A stretch of 64,000 nt of DNA from Paracoccus beibuensis (GTDB lineage: Bacteria > Pseudomonadota > Alphaproteobacteria > Rhodobacterales > Rhodobacteraceae). The notes beneath the pieces were generated by a model. That model saw only the letters and a program-made list of their open reading frames with translations, had not been told where the DNA came from and did no database searches. The stretch is taken from assembly GCF_026162625.1 (NCBI RefSeq), contig NZ_JAOTBD010000008.1, positions 81,753 through 145,752 of the forward strand. The letters run 5' to 3'. Positions 1 through 11,194 of this stretch are shown here, one piece after another. The translations under genes were made by a program, and so were the position numbers. Within the stretch, counting starts at the first letter, position 1, and each line of letters starts with the position of its first letter.

Positions 1-1107
1 CCCGTGGCGGATGTGGCGCAGGATCGTCGACACCGTGGTGGCGCGCGGATTGATATAGGCGTCGATGTCCAGCGCGCCCATCAGCGGCACCAGCGTCGGG
101 TCGTTGATCAGCGCGATGGCCATCTTGGCGCCCGCCTGCTTGGCGCGCACCGATGCCAGGATGTTCGTCTTGTCGTCGTCGGTCACGGCAAGCACCGCAT
201 CGGCCTGGGGCACGCCAGCCTCGTCCAGCAGTTCCGCCGACAGCCCGTCGCCGTTCAGAACGATGGTCCGCTCCAGCCGGTCGGCGGCGTATTCCGCGCG
301 GTGCCGGTCACGCTCGATCAGCTTGGCGCGGATGCGGTCGGCGCGGCCCTCCAGCGTCTGCGCGACCGACAGACCCACATTGCCCGCCCCGATGATCGTC
401 ACGCGTTCCTGCTTTTGGGGGGGCTTGCCGAAGATATCCAGCGTCCGGGCCACGTCCTCGGCATGGCTGAAGACATAGATCTGGTCGCCGGCGAACAGCT
501 GATCGCCCGCCTCGGGGGCGAACAGCCGGCCGTCGCGCCGCACGCCCGCGACTATGGCGCGCAGGCTGGAAAACAGTTCCGTCAGCTGCCGGAGGGGCGT
601 GTTCAGCGCCGGGCAATCCGGTTCAAGTTCGATCCCCAGAAGCTGGATCTTGCCGTCGAGGAACGTCTCGACATCGAAGGTCGACGGCGCCGACAGCCGC
701 TGCAGCGCGGCCAGGGCAACCTCTCGTTCGGGGCTGATGACCACGTCGATGGGCAGATGCTCAGTTCGGTAGAGGTCGGAATAGATCGCATCCAGATAGG
801 CCCCTGACCGCAGGCGGGCGATCTTGCGCGGCACCTGGAAGACCGAGTGCGCGATCTGGCAGGTGACCATGTTCACCTCGTCCGAATGGGTGGCGGCGAT
901 GATCAGGTCGGCGTCGCGGGCGCCCGCGCGGTCCAGCACGTCGGGATGGCTGGCAAAGCCGGTGACGCCCTGCACGTCCAGCGAATCGGTCGCCCGCCGG
1001 ATCAGTTCGGGGTTGTTGTCGATGACCGTGACATCGTTGCGTTCCCCCGACAGGTGCCGAGAGATCTGCCAGCCGACCTGCCCGGCCCCGCAAATGATGA
1101 TCTTCAT
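1..1107 (-). CDS. trkA: Trk potassium uptake regulatory subunit TrkA (partial, C-terminus beyond left edge)
   Basis: Peripheral cytoplasmic subunit that gates a Trk/Ktr potassium channel by binding NAD(H) or nucleotides. The visible 369 codons start with ATG at 1107 and stay open to the left edge; the family is about 458 residues, so roughly 90 are missing. The N-terminus MKIIICGAGQVG is a Rossmann GxGxxG motif of the first RCK domain, and a second one (TIIGAGNVG) begins near residue 236, giving the duplicated RCK_N/RCK_C layout of TrkA. It lies 77 bp downstream of ntrX on the same strand, the order found in other alphaproteobacteria, so co-transcription with the ntr genes is likely. The assignment rests on motifs and gene order. 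Confidence 0.93.
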   Translation of the reverse strand, partial: MKIIICGAGQVGWQISRHLSGERNDVTVIDNNPELIRRATDSLDVQGVTGFASHPDVLDRAGARDADLIIAATHSDEVNMVTCQIAHSVFQVPRKIARLRSGAYLDAIYSDLYRTEHLPIDVVISPEREVALAALQRLSAPSTFDVETFLDGKIQLLGIELEPDCPALNTPLRQLTELFSSLRAIVAGVRRDGRLFAPEAGDQLFAGDQIYVFSHAEDVARTLDIFGKPPQKQERVTIIGAGNVGLSVAQTLEGRADRIRAKLIERDRHRAEYAADRLERTIVLNGDGLSAELLDEAGVPQADAVLAVTDDDKTNILASVRAKQAGAKMAIALINDPTLVPLMGALDIDAYINPRATTVSTILRHIRHG

Positions 1108-1184
1108 CCACAGCCCCTTTGCCGCCTGCCCCGTTCCGGCCCCCTTTGCCTATGACGGCAGGCCCGCGCGCGCAAGCGGCGCGG

Positions 1185-2576
1185 TCACTTGCCGACCAGC
1201 ATGTCCTCGTCGCTGCGGATGCCGCCGACGACGCCCAGGGACTTGAGCTTGCGGTGCAGCGCGCTCCGCTCCATCCCCACGAACTGGGCGGTGCGGCTGA
1301 TGTTGCCGCCGAAGCGGTTGATCTGGGCGACAAGGTATTCGCGCTCGAACATCTCGCGCGCCTCGCGCAGCGCCATGGCGGTGACCGCCGGCCCCAGGCT
1401 CAGCGTGTCGCTGTTGTCGGGGCTCGCGCCCTGCGGCTCCAGTTCCGAGGGCTGGATCGCGCCGGTTTCCTCGGCCAGGATCAGCACGCGTTCGATCACG
1501 TTGCGCAGCTGGCGGATGTTTCCGGGCCAGCGCATGGACTGCAGTGCCGCCACGGTTTCTTCGGGCAGGTCGCGCGGGGCCAGCCCCTGCGTACGGTGGA
1601 AATGCTCGATGAAGTGCCGCGCCAGCAAGGCGATGTCGTCGCGCCGGTCGGCCAGCGAAGGCACCGCGATGGGAACCACGTTCAACCGGTCATACAGCTC
1701 TTGCCGAAAGCGGCCCGCTGCGATCTCGGCCATCAGGTCGCGGTTCGTGGATGACAGCACCCGCAGGTCGACCCGCACCTTGTCGGCCCCGCCTGCGCGC
1801 ACGAATTGCTGTTCGGTCAGCACGCGCAGGATCTTGGGCTGAGTGCCCATGGGCATGTCGCCGACCTCATCGAAATAGATGATGCCGCCATGCGCCTGCT
1901 CCAGCAGACCCGGCTCGATCCCCCGCTCCGCCGTTTCACGGCCGAACAGGACCTCTTCCATCCGCTCCGGCTCGATCGTGGCGCAGGGGACGGTGACGAA
2001 GGGTGCGCCGGCGCGGGGGCTGTGGGCGTGGATATAGCGCGCGGCCATCTCCTTGCCGGTGCCGGGTTCGCCCGCCAGCATCACGCGGCCGTTCGACCGG
2101 GCCACCTTGTCCAGCCCGTCGCGCAGCCGCTTGAAGGCCACCGACTGGCCCAGCATCTCGGCCGTCCGGTCGCCGCCACGGCGGAGCGTGCTGTTTTCGC
2201 GGCGCAGGCGGCTGGTTTCCATCGCCCGGTTGATCACCACCATCAGCTGGTCGATGTTGAACGGCTTTTCGATGAAGTCGTAGGCGCCCTGCTTGATCGC
2301 CGCCACCGCGATCTCGATGTTGCCATGACCCGAGATGATGATCACCGGCACGTCGGGGTTGTTGCGCTTGACCTGCTTCAGGATGTCGATCCCGTCCATG
2401 CGGCTGTCCTTCAGCCAGATGTCCAGGATCATCAGCGACGGTTCGCGGTCGTTCAGCGCGCCGACGGCCTCGTCTGAATTGGCCGCCAGCCGGGTCTCGA
2501 AGCCCTCGTCCTTCAGGATGTCGGCGATCAGTTCGCGGATGTCGCGCTCGTCGTCGACGATCAGGATATCGGTCAT
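1185..2576 (-). CDS. ntrX: Nitrogen assimilation response regulator NtrX
   Basis: 463-residue response regulator partnered with NtrY. A receiver domain (about 1-120) has acidic pocket D8/D9 and phospho-acceptor D52. The AAA+ domain has Walker A GEPGTGKE at 159-166 and Walker B GIIYFDE at about 221-227. A C-terminal Fis-type helix-turn-helix (SRTAQFVGMERSALHRKL) ends the protein. The loop between Walker A and B reads LFGRETAERGIEPGLLEQA, so the GAFTGA loop that contacts sigma54 is absent. Family members in alphaproteobacteria commonly lack it and act without sigma54. The start codon overlaps the ntrY stop (ATGA at 2573-2576), indicating translational coupling. Confidence 0.95.
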   Translation of the reverse strand: MTDILIVDDERDIRELIADILKDEGFETRLAANSDEAVGALNDREPSLMILDIWLKDSRMDGIDILKQVKRNNPDVPVIIISGHGNIEIAVAAIKQGAYDFIEKPFNIDQLMVVINRAMETSRLRRENSTLRRGGDRTAEMLGQSVAFKRLRDGLDKVARSNGRVMLAGEPGTGKEMAARYIHAHSPRAGAPFVTVPCATIEPERMEEVLFGRETAERGIEPGLLEQAHGGIIYFDEVGDMPMGTQPKILRVLTEQQFVRAGGADKVRVDLRVLSSTNRDLMAEIAAGRFRQELYDRLNVVPIAVPSLADRRDDIALLARHFIEHFHRTQGLAPRDLPEETVAALQSMRWPGNIRQLRNVIERVLILAEETGAIQPSELEPQGASPDNSDTLSLGPAVTAMALREAREMFEREYLVAQINRFGGNISRTAQFVGMERSALHRKLKSLGVVGGIRSDEDMLVGK

Positions 2577-4843
2577 GGTGTCGCCTCGTCTTTTTCTTGT
2601 CTGCTCTTGGTCTTGGGGGCCCGCACGGGGTGGCGTTCGCGGGGCAGCCGGATCTCGGCCATGGCGCCCGGTCGGTCGGGCGCATCGGTCAGGGACAGGC
2701 TGCCGCCATGTTCCTCGACGATTTTCTTGACGATGGGCAGGCCAAGGCCGGTGCCCTGGCTTTTCAGCGTCACATAAGGTTCGAACAGCCGGCTTCGGTC
2801 GGCAGGCAAGCCGGGGCCGTTGTCGGTGATGCGGATGCAGACTGCCTCGGGGTGGGTTTCCATCTCGACGCGGATCATCGGAGCCCAGCCCTCGGGGGCA
2901 TCGGCGCGGCGCTCCTCGGTGGCCTCGCCCGCGTTCTTCAAAAGGTTCGTCAGCGCCTGGCGCATCATGCCGGCGTCGCAGTCCACGATCACCGGCTGGT
3001 CGGGAAGGTCCGTCTGAAGCGCGCCGTGCAGCGCATCCTGCTGCAGCAGGACGGATTCGCGCAACAGCGCCGCCAGGTCGGTTTCGGCTCGGTCGGGTTC
3101 GGGCATCCGCGCAAAGCGGCTGAACTCGTCCACGATCCGGCGCAGGTCGTTCGTCTGGCGGATGATGACCTCGGTATACTGGTCCAGCGCCGCACGCTCG
3201 CTCTCGGGGGCCAGCGGGCCGAACTTGCGACGCAGGCGTTCGGCCGACAGCTGGATGGGCGTCAGGGGGTTCTTGATCTCGTGCGCGACGCGGCGGGCGA
3301 CGTCGCCCCAGGCGGCCATGCGCTGTGCCGAAACCAGCTCGGTCACGTCATCGAACGCGACCACGTAACCCTCCAGCACGCCATCGGCATTGCGCCGCAC
3401 GGCCATGCGGACCAGCAGGCTTTCCACCCGCCCCTCGCGCATCAGGCGCACCTCGTCCTGGATCGTCTCGGCGACCGAGGCCGACAGCCGTTCGAACAGG
3501 GTCGCAAACTCGGGAACCGCCTCGGACAGCAGCGCATCGATGTCACGCTTTGCATCCAGCCCCAGAAGCCTGCTGGCCGAGCGGTTGACGAAGTCGATCT
3601 CTCCGGCCGCGTCCAGCCCGATCACGCCGGAGGTCACCGAACTCAGCACGTTGTCGAACAGCCGCCGCTGTTCATCGCCCACCCGATAGCTTGCAATCAG
3701 CTCCTCTCGCTGGGTCTTCAGCTGGCGGGTCATGCGGTTGAAGGCGCGACCCAGGGTCTGGATCTCGTCGCCGGTGTTCGGCTCGGGGATCTGCAGGTCC
3801 AGATTGCCGCGGCCGACCTGCTCGCTGGCCTGGGCGAGCACGCCGATGGGCCGCGACAGTCGCGACGCGAACCACAGCGCCAGCCAGATCGCCGCCGACA
3901 CCAGCAGCAGCGCGAAGCCCAGATAGACCAGCGAAAACTCCAGCAGGACCTGGCTGCGCATCGATTCCAGTTCCCGATAACTGCCCGCGGTCGCGCGGGT
4001 TTCGTCGACAAGCCCCAACAGGCTGCCGTCCACGTCGCGCGTCACGTAAAGGTAGCGGTCGGCCAGCGGCGGCAGCGCCACCAATGCACGAAATTCGTCA
4101 TTGTCCCAGTCCTCGATCAGGACAAGCCCCTCGGTCTGCGCGCGGTCCAGCTGGTCGCTGGACGGTGCCTCGTACCAGAACAGATAGCTGCGTTCGCCGC
4201 GGGCGCGGATCTCTCCGGCGCCGTTGATGATATAGGCCTCGCGCAGGCCGCGCTGGATCAGGCTCTGGCCCTGCGCCAGAAGCTGGCGCATCTCGCCGTC
4301 CTCGATCAGCGGGTTGGCGCGGCCAGCCTGGGTCAAGACGCTGGCCAGCGCGCGCGCATCTTCGCGCAGGTCGCTGCGATGTTCGGCCTGGTAAGCCTCG
4401 GCCGCTGCCTGAGAGGTCGTGACCACCTGCTGCACACGGTCCGAGAACCAGCCCTCCAGTCCGATATTGACCAGGAAACCCGCAAACAGCGCGACCAGCA
4501 CGGTGGGGATCAGCGCCAGCCCGCCGAAGATCGCCACCAGCCGTCCATGCAGCCGAGAGGCCGGGCCCGCACGCCGGCGGTCGGTGATCAGCCGCGCCAT
4601 GCGCGCGACGATGAACGCGATGATCAGGACCAGGTAGGCCAGGTCCGCCAGCAGCACCAGCCGCAGCGCCTGCCCTTGCAGCCCGCGACCGAAGGGACCC
4701 ATGATCGCCAACGTGGCCGCGGCCAGCGCCAGCCCAGCCAGCGCCATTCCCCAGGTCAGTGCCCCGCGCCATTGGCGGGGCAGTCGGATGCGTGCCAGCA
4801 TGTCCCAGCTGAGCCCTGCCACCAGGCCTGCCATATCCCCCAC
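2573..4843 (-). CDS. ntrY: Sensor histidine kinase NtrY
   Basis: 756-residue inner-membrane sensor kinase that phosphorylates NtrX. N-terminal hydrophobic segments (about 25-110) precede a periplasmic region, another membrane segment near 295-325, a HAMP linker, a PAS domain (about 370-490), the HisKA box VAHEIKNPLTP with phospho-accepting H521, and an HATPase_c domain with N box LTNLLKNAGEA and G box GLGLPIVKKI. The length fits NtrY. It lies 64 bp downstream of ntrC and overlaps ntrX by 4 bp. The family is linked to nitrogen metabolism and, in Brucella and Rhodobacter, to redox sensing; the signal here is not visible in the sequence. Confidence 0.94.
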   Translation of the reverse strand: MGDMAGLVAGLSWDMLARIRLPRQWRGALTWGMALAGLALAAATLAIMGPFGRGLQGQALRLVLLADLAYLVLIIAFIVARMARLITDRRRAGPASRLHGRLVAIFGGLALIPTVLVALFAGFLVNIGLEGWFSDRVQQVVTTSQAAAEAYQAEHRSDLREDARALASVLTQAGRANPLIEDGEMRQLLAQGQSLIQRGLREAYIINGAGEIRARGERSYLFWYEAPSSDQLDRAQTEGLVLIEDWDNDEFRALVALPPLADRYLYVTRDVDGSLLGLVDETRATAGSYRELESMRSQVLLEFSLVYLGFALLLVSAAIWLALWFASRLSRPIGVLAQASEQVGRGNLDLQIPEPNTGDEIQTLGRAFNRMTRQLKTQREELIASYRVGDEQRRLFDNVLSSVTSGVIGLDAAGEIDFVNRSASRLLGLDAKRDIDALLSEAVPEFATLFERLSASVAETIQDEVRLMREGRVESLLVRMAVRRNADGVLEGYVVAFDDVTELVSAQRMAAWGDVARRVAHEIKNPLTPIQLSAERLRRKFGPLAPESERAALDQYTEVIIRQTNDLRRIVDEFSRFARMPEPDRAETDLAALLRESVLLQQDALHGALQTDLPDQPVIVDCDAGMMRQALTNLLKNAGEATEERRADAPEGWAPMIRVEMETHPEAVCIRITDNGPGLPADRSRLFEPYVTLKSQGTGLGLPIVKKIVEEHGGSLSLTDAPDRPGAMAEIRLPRERHPVRAPKTKSRQEKDEATP

Positions 4844-4907
4844 TCGCCGTCTGTCGCGGCTTTGCTGCGGCGGCAGCCGTGTTCCGGCCGCCGCGCCTGT
4901 GGCGGTT

Positions 4908-6353
4908 TTACATCAGTTTGCGGCGGCGTGTCACCTCGATATTCAGCTCGGTCAGCTTCTTGCGCAGCGTATTGCGGTTGATCCCCAGAAGATCGGCGCA
5001 GCGCAGCTGGTTTCCGCCGGTCGCGTCCAGCGCCACCTGCAAAAGCGGACGCTCGATCTCTCGCAGGATGCGGTCGTAGAGGCCGGGGGGCGGCAGCGCG
5101 TCACCGTGCAGGTCGAAGTAGCGCTGCAGATGCGCCTCGACCGAATCCGACAGGCGCGACCCGGTGTGCAGCGGCGTGACACCCGCGGGTTCGCTGGGGG
5201 CCGGGGCGCTGCTGATCGAGACCGGCGCAGACGCGCGGTTCCCGCCCGACGGCTGGCTGAGGGCGTCGCGCATCTCGGACGCGCTGATCGACGTGCCGCT
5301 GGCGGTCAGGGCCAGGCGGCGCATCATGTTCTCAAGCTCCCGGACGTTGCCGGGGAAGGGGTGCGCGCGCAGGATTGCGGCGGCCTCGTCAGAAAGCATC
5401 CGCTCGGGCAGGCCTTGCGCGGCGGCGCGGGCCAGCAGGTGCGCGGCCAGCGGCAGGATGTCGTCGACCCGCGCCCGCAGCGGCGGCACGCTGACGGTCA
5501 CCCCCGCCAGCCGGTAATAAAGATCCGAGCGCAGCCGCCCGCTGGCCACGTCGGCCTGCGGGTCGGGACCGGTTGTCGCCACGATCCGCGGCGCCTGCGC
5601 GCGGTCTGGACCGGCCTCCAGCGCCTCGATCAGCCCGATCAGCCGGGCCTGGGCGGCGGTATCGAAACCGGCCGGATTCTCGATGACGATGGTGCCGCCA
5701 TCGGCCTTTTCCGCGGCGCGGGCAATAGCGTCCTCGCCCGCGTCCGAAGATGTCAGGATCGCCAGCCCGTGGTCGCGCCGGTCCGACAGTTCGTGGAAGC
5801 TGCGCGCGATGGTGGTCTTGCCGACGCCGGCCTCGCCCGCGATGATCACCGGCAGGTCGGCGTTCAGGACCCGCGCGACCATGCGGAACAGCGCCTGCAT
5901 CGACGGTGCGTGACCGATCAGCGGCATGGCGGGATCGGCGGCCTCTCGCATTGCGGGCAGCGGCTCGGGTGCGGGATCGGATTTACGCGGACGGCGCGAC
6001 AGGGCCTGGTTGGCCTTGGTCATCAGGTCGGGCAGATCAAAGGGCTTGGGCAGATATTCAAAGGCCTCTGCCTCGGTCGCGCGGATCGCCGTCACGATGG
6101 TGTTCTGGGCCGAGATCACGATCACCGGCAGGTCGGGCCGCGCATCGCGGATGGCGGGGATGCGGTCGATGCCGTTGCCGTCGGGCATCATCACGTCGGT
6201 GATGACCAGGTCGCCCCGCCCCTCCTCGACCCATTTCGACAGCTGCGCCAGGCTGCCGGTGGCGTGGACGCGACACCCCGCACGGGTCAGCGCCTGCGTC
6301 AGCACCGTGCGGATGGTGCGGTCGTCGTCGGCGATCAGAACTGTTCCGTCCAT
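4908..6353 (-). CDS. ntrC: Nitrogen regulation response regulator NtrC, sigma54-independent type
   Basis: 481-residue regulator paired with NtrB. The receiver domain has D9-D11 and phospho-acceptor D53 within LVITDVMMPDG. The AAA+ domain keeps Walker A GEAGVGKT (173-180), but the next about 45 residues contain no GAFTGA loop, and the Walker B region reads GGTIVIENPAGF (219-230) instead of the usual GGTLFLDE. A C-terminal Fis-type helix-turn-helix (CADLLGINRNTLRKKL) follows a low-complexity linker. Rhodobacter capsulatus NtrC is known to lack GAFTGA and to activate sigma70 RNA polymerase; this protein looks like the same type, with even more decay of the ATPase. It starts 13 bp after ntrB. Confidence 0.93.
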   Translation of the reverse strand: MDGTVLIADDDRTIRTVLTQALTRAGCRVHATGSLAQLSKWVEEGRGDLVITDVMMPDGNGIDRIPAIRDARPDLPVIVISAQNTIVTAIRATEAEAFEYLPKPFDLPDLMTKANQALSRRPRKSDPAPEPLPAMREAADPAMPLIGHAPSMQALFRMVARVLNADLPVIIAGEAGVGKTTIARSFHELSDRRDHGLAILTSSDAGEDAIARAAEKADGGTIVIENPAGFDTAAQARLIGLIEALEAGPDRAQAPRIVATTGPDPQADVASGRLRSDLYYRLAGVTVSVPPLRARVDDILPLAAHLLARAAAQGLPERMLSDEAAAILRAHPFPGNVRELENMMRRLALTASGTSISASEMRDALSQPSGGNRASAPVSISSAPAPSEPAGVTPLHTGSRLSDSVEAHLQRYFDLHGDALPPPGLYDRILREIERPLLQVALDATGGNQLRCADLLGINRNTLRKKLTELNIEVTRRRKLM

Positions 6354-6366
6354 GGGCTTCTGGTCC

Positions 6367-7478
6367 TTATGCCTTGGGCAATGAAATGCGAAACATGGTG
6401 CGGCCCGGGCGGCTGTCCACCCGGATCAGCGCGCCATGGTCGGTGATGATCTTGCTGACCAGCGCCAGCCCCAGCCCGGTCCCGTTCTCGCGCCCGGACA
6501 CGAAGGGTTCGAACACCTGATCGGCGATGGCGGGCGGAAAGCCTGGACCATTGTCCTCGATCTCGATCTGAAGGGGCAGCGGGCGGCCGGTCGGATCGTT
6601 CTGGTCGGGCGGCAGGCGCAGGGTGTGGTCGTAGTGCGTGTGCAGGCGGATCATGCCGACGGCCTTGCCGGCCAGTGCCTCGGCGGCGTTCTTGATCAGG
6701 TTCAGGCAGACCTGCACCATCTGGTCGCTGTCGGCCAACGCCGGCGGCAGCGACGGGTCGTAATCGGTCACGATCTGCACGTCGCGTGCGAACCCCGCCC
6801 TGGCCGAGCGGCGCACCCGCTCCAGCACATCGTGGACGTTCACCGGGGCAAGCTTGGGGGCCGAGGTGTCGCCGAAACGCTCCACCTGCTCCAGCAGGGC
6901 GACGATGCGGCGCGATTCGCTGACGATCATCTCGGCCATCTCGCGGTCCTCGGGGGTGGCATTCATTGCCATCAGCTGGGCCGCGCCGCGGATGCCCGCC
7001 AGCGGGTTCTTGATCTCGTGGGCCAGCATCTCGGACATGCCGATGGCGCTGCGGGCGGCGCTGCGGACGCTGCGGCTCTGGTGCAGGCCGTCGTCGTCCT
7101 GCGGCACGATCAGCAGGTTGACCGCGCCACCCGATTCCGCGCCCGCGGCGGCATGGACCGCCGCGCGCCGCGCCTGGTGGCCGCCGGCCCTGTCGCCGAT
7201 CTCGAACTGCACGCCGCTTTGGTAAAGGGCCTCGCCGCTGGCGCCGACCCGCGCGATCAGCGGCCCGAGGCTTGGACAGATCCGCAGCCGGGCCGCCATC
7301 TCGTCGCCCTCCAGCAACCTGCCCATGGTCGAGGTGCGAGAGATGTTCAGCCAGATCTCGGCCGCGTCGTTCATCGCGGCCACGCGCCCCTCGTGGTCCA
7401 GGACCAGCGCCGGCAGGGGCAGCGTGTCCCATCCCGGACCGGGCGCGGCCTCTTGGAAGTTCCCGGGGCGGGCAGGGG

Positions 7479-7482
<4 letters not shown>
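6367..7482 (-). CDS. ntrB: Nitrogen regulation sensor kinase/phosphatase NtrB
   Basis: 371-residue soluble kinase that controls NtrC in response to PII signalling. A PAS-like N-terminal half (about 18-130) is followed by the HisKA box MLAHEIKNPLAGIRG with H155, then an HATPase_c domain with N box LNLIKNAAEAL and G box GTGLGLALVSKI. The frame is open far upstream, but ATG at 7482 is chosen because it overlaps the dusB stop in an ATGA junction and the upstream extension would read through dusB. No membrane segment is visible, as expected for NtrB. Confidence 0.93.
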
Positions 7483-8483
<1,001 letters not shown>

Positions 8484-8726
8484 ATCCTGTTCCTTCACCC
8501 TCGGCCCCATCGCCCGCAAGAAGGGCAGCCGGCGCCCGGCCTGCCCAATTCGCGGGCGGGGGCCGGTTGCCCATTCATAGGGCAGGTTGCAAATAATTTC
8601 ATCACCTGCCGTGTCGTCGCCCCTCTGACATGGATGTCGCATTCGGCCAAAGGAAGTGTCGCGTCCGGGCATGGCGGTTCGGTGGCGGACGTGCTTGGAT
8701 GGACCGCCAGGTGCAAGGGGGAAACG

Positions 8727-10109
8727 ATGTTCCTGTCGGTATTCGATCTGTTCAAGCTGGGGGTGGGGCCGTCGTCGTCGCACACGATGGGGCCGATGGT
8801 GGCGGCCGCGCGGTTCCTGGACGCGCTGCGCCAGCAGCCGTTCCAGGCGCATGGCCTGCGCGCCAGCCTGCACGGCAGCCTGGCGTTCACCGGCAAGGGC
8901 CACGCGACCGACCGGGCCACGATCCTGGGCCTTGCGGGCTTCACGCCCGACAGCATGGACATGGACGCGGCCGAGGCCGCCCTGGCCGCCAACCGCGACA
9001 CGCACCTGCTGACCCCGCCGCGCCTGGCGCCGCTCGTTTTCGACCCCGACCGGGACCTGCGCTTCGACTATGACACCGCCCTGCCCGGTCATGCCAACGG
9101 CATGACGCTGTCGGCCATCGACGCGCAGGGCGACGTGATCTTCCACCAGATCTACTATTCGATCGGCGGCGGCTTCGTGATGACCGATGCTGAACTGGCC
9201 GCCCGCGGGGACGAGGATCGCAGCGATGCCTCCTCCTCGGTGCCGTTCCCGTTCAGGACGGCGGCCGAGATGCTGGAGATGGCCGACCGCTCGGGCAAGT
9301 CCATCGCCCGCATGAAAGAGGCGAACGAGCTGTGCTTCAGGTCGCAGCCCGATCTGCATGCCGGGCTGACCCGCATCTGGACGGCCATGCGCGACTGCAT
9401 GGACCGGGGCCTGACGTCCGAGGGGACGCTGCCCGGCGGCCTGAACGTCCGCCGCCGCGCCAAGGCCATCCACGAAAAGCTGCTGGCCGAGCGCGGGATG
9501 AACATGACCGCGCCCCATGTGATCAACGACTGGATGTCGATCTATGCCATGGCCGTGAACGAGGAGAACGCCGCCGGCGGCCAGGTCGTCACCGCCCCCA
9601 CCAACGGCGCGGCCGGCACCGTGCCTGCGGTGATCCGGTACTGGCTGGACCATGTGCCAGGCGCGTCGGGGCGGCAGTTGCCCGACTTCCTGCTGACGGC
9701 GGCGGCGGTCGGCGGGCTGATCAAGCACAATGCCAGCATCTCGGGGGCGGAATGCGGCTGCCAGGCCGAAGTCGGATCGGCCAGCGCCATGGCCGCCGCG
9801 GGCCTTGCCGCCGTTCTGGGCGGCACGCCCCGCCAGATCGAGAACGCCGCCGAGATCGCGCTGGAACATCACCTGGGCATGACCTGCGATCCGGTGCGCG
9901 GCCTCGTGCAGGTGCCTTGCATCGAGCGGAACGGGCTTGGCGCGATCAAGGCCGTCAGCGCCGCCAGCCTGGCGCTGCGCGGCGACGGCAGCCACATCGT
10001 GCCGCTGGACGCCGCCATCGAGACGATGCGCCAGACCGGCCGCGACATGTCCGAGAAATACAAGGAGACGTCGCTCGGCGGCCTGGCCGTCAACGTCCCG
10101 AACTGCTAG
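8727..10109 (+). CDS. sdaA: L-serine ammonia-lyase (L-serine dehydratase)
   Basis: 460-residue single-chain iron-sulfur serine deaminase converting L-serine to pyruvate and ammonia in the cytoplasm. It begins [20 protein letters not shown], the typical beta-domain start, and has alpha-domain motifs [14 protein letters not shown] and the cluster-binding cysteines in [10 protein letters not shown] and [16 protein letters not shown]. The frame is open much further upstream, but ATG at 8727 follows GGGGGAAAC and matches the family N-terminus. It is divergent from dusB and overlaps the convergent kinase gene by 4 bp at 10106-10109. Confidence 0.95.
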   Translation: MFLSVFDLFKLGVGPSSSHTMGPMVAAARFLDALRQQPFQAHGLRASLHGSLAFTGKGHATDRATILGLAGFTPDSMDMDAAEAALAANRDTHLLTPPRLAPLVFDPDRDLRFDYDTALPGHANGMTLSAIDAQGDVIFHQIYYSIGGGFVMTDAELAARGDEDRSDASSSVPFPFRTAAEMLEMADRSGKSIARMKEANELCFRSQPDLHAGLTRIWTAMRDCMDRGLTSEGTLPGGLNVRRRAKAIHEKLLAERGMNMTAPHVINDWMSIYAMAVNEENAAGGQVVTAPTNGAAGTVPAVIRYWLDHVPGASGRQLPDFLLTAAAVGGLIKHNASISGAECGCQAEVGSASAMAAAGLAAVLGGTPRQIENAAEIALEHHLGMTCDPVRGLVQVPCIERNGLGAIKAVSAASLALRGDGSHIVPLDAAIETMRQTGRDMSEKYKETSLGGLAVNVPNC

Positions 10110-11194
10110 GGCGTCAGGCTGCCGCGCAAGGTGTAGTGCAGGCCGCTGGGACGATAGTCGGCATGCCCTTCGCCGTCGAAATACGCGGGGACGATCAGGC
10201 TCACCAGCCGCGATCCAAAGCCTTCGCGCCGCGGCCGGGCGACCAGCGGCCCGCCCCGCTCAACCCAGTCCAGCGCCAGACTGTCGCCAGCGACCGACCA
10301 TGTCAGGTCCACGGACCCTTTCGGCGTCGCCAGCGCGCCGTACTTGGCCGCATTCGTCGCAAGTTCGTACAGCGCCAGCGACAGGCCCACCGCCTGCTGC
10401 GAACTGAGCGGCACCGACGGCCCCGACAGCCGAATACGGTCTCCGCCGTCCAGATGCGCCCCGATGGAACGGGCCATCACCTCCTGAATGTCCGCGCTGT
10501 CGCCCAGGCCGGTGAACAGGCCCTGCGCCTTTGCCAGCGCCATGATCCGCGCGCCGACGCTGTCGCGCGCTTCCTGAATCGAGGACGCGTTGCGCAGGCT
10601 GGCCGACACCACGGTCGAGGTGACCGACAGGATGTTCTTGATCCGGTGCAGCAGTTCGTCCTGCATGACCTGCTGGTTGCGCCGCGACACCACGGCCTCG
10701 GTCACGTCGACAGTGATGTTCATCAGCCCGGCAACGCTGCCGTCATCGTCGAAGAGGGGGCTGTAGCTGAAGGTCCAGAACGTCTCCTCGTCGAAGCCGT
10801 TCCGCGTCATGATCAGTTTCATTTCCTCGAGATAGACGCTGCGGCCGGACAGCGCCTGGTCCACGAAGGGGCGCACGTCGTCCCAGACATCCGCCCAGAT
10901 CCGGCGGAACGGCTGGCCGAGGGCGCGCGCCTCTTTCCGGCCAAGCGCCGGCGCATAGGCGTCGTTGTAAAGCATGGTCAGGCCCGGCCCCCAGAACATG
11001 CAGGCCGCGTGCCCCTGCCCCAGTATGATCCGCACCGCCGTCAGCAGCGACATCGGCCACGCCTCGATCGGGCCGAGCGGGGTCGCGCCCCAGTCGAACG
11101 TGCGGATCGCCTTCGCCATCCGTCCGCTGTTCCAGTCGAAGGCCGCCACGGCACGTGTCGGATCGACCTGAATGCCACGCTCTGCTGGGATCAT
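10106..11194 (-). CDS. HWE-family sensor histidine kinase with PAS domain
   Basis: 362-residue predicted cytoplasmic histidine kinase. The N-terminal about 165 residues hold a PAS domain ([17 protein letters not shown], then [16 protein letters not shown]). The dimerisation box [11 protein letters not shown] carries H183. The C-terminal ATPase region has N box [15 protein letters not shown] and the WxE signature DWVERGGP, which together place it in the HWE/HisKA_2 group rather than classical HisKA. ATG at 11194 is preferred over the upstream GTG/ATG extensions because GAGGAAC lies 14-18 bp before it. There is no response regulator next door, so its partner is unknown; HWE kinases often act in light or general stress signalling. 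Confidence 0.85.
   Translation of the reverse strand: MIPAERGIQVDPTRAVAAFDWNSGRMAKAIRTFDWGATPLGPIEAWPMSLLTAVRIILGQGHAACMFWGPGLTMLYNDAYAPALGRKEARALGQPFRRIWADVWDDVRPFVDQALSGRSVYLEEMKLIMTRNGFDEETFWTFSYSPLFDDDGSVAGLMNITVDVTEAVVSRRNQQVMQDELLHRIKNILSVTSTVVSASLRNASSIQEARDSVGARIMALAKAQGLFTGLGDSADIQEVMARSIGAHLDGGDRIRLSGPSVPLSSQQAVGLSLALYELATNAAKYGALATPKGSVDLTWSVAGDSLALDWVERGGPLVARPRREGFGSRLVSLIVPAYFDGEGHADYRPSGLHYTLRGSLTP

Noticed and set aside
2597..4981. 794-codon open frame on the plus strand opposite ntrY
   Set aside because: Its translation has no domain and mirrors the high-GC third-position bias of ntrY; it is an antisense shadow.
4701..6446. 581-codon plus-strand open frame opposite ntrC
   Set aside because: Shadow of ntrC with no motif and no ribosome binding site.
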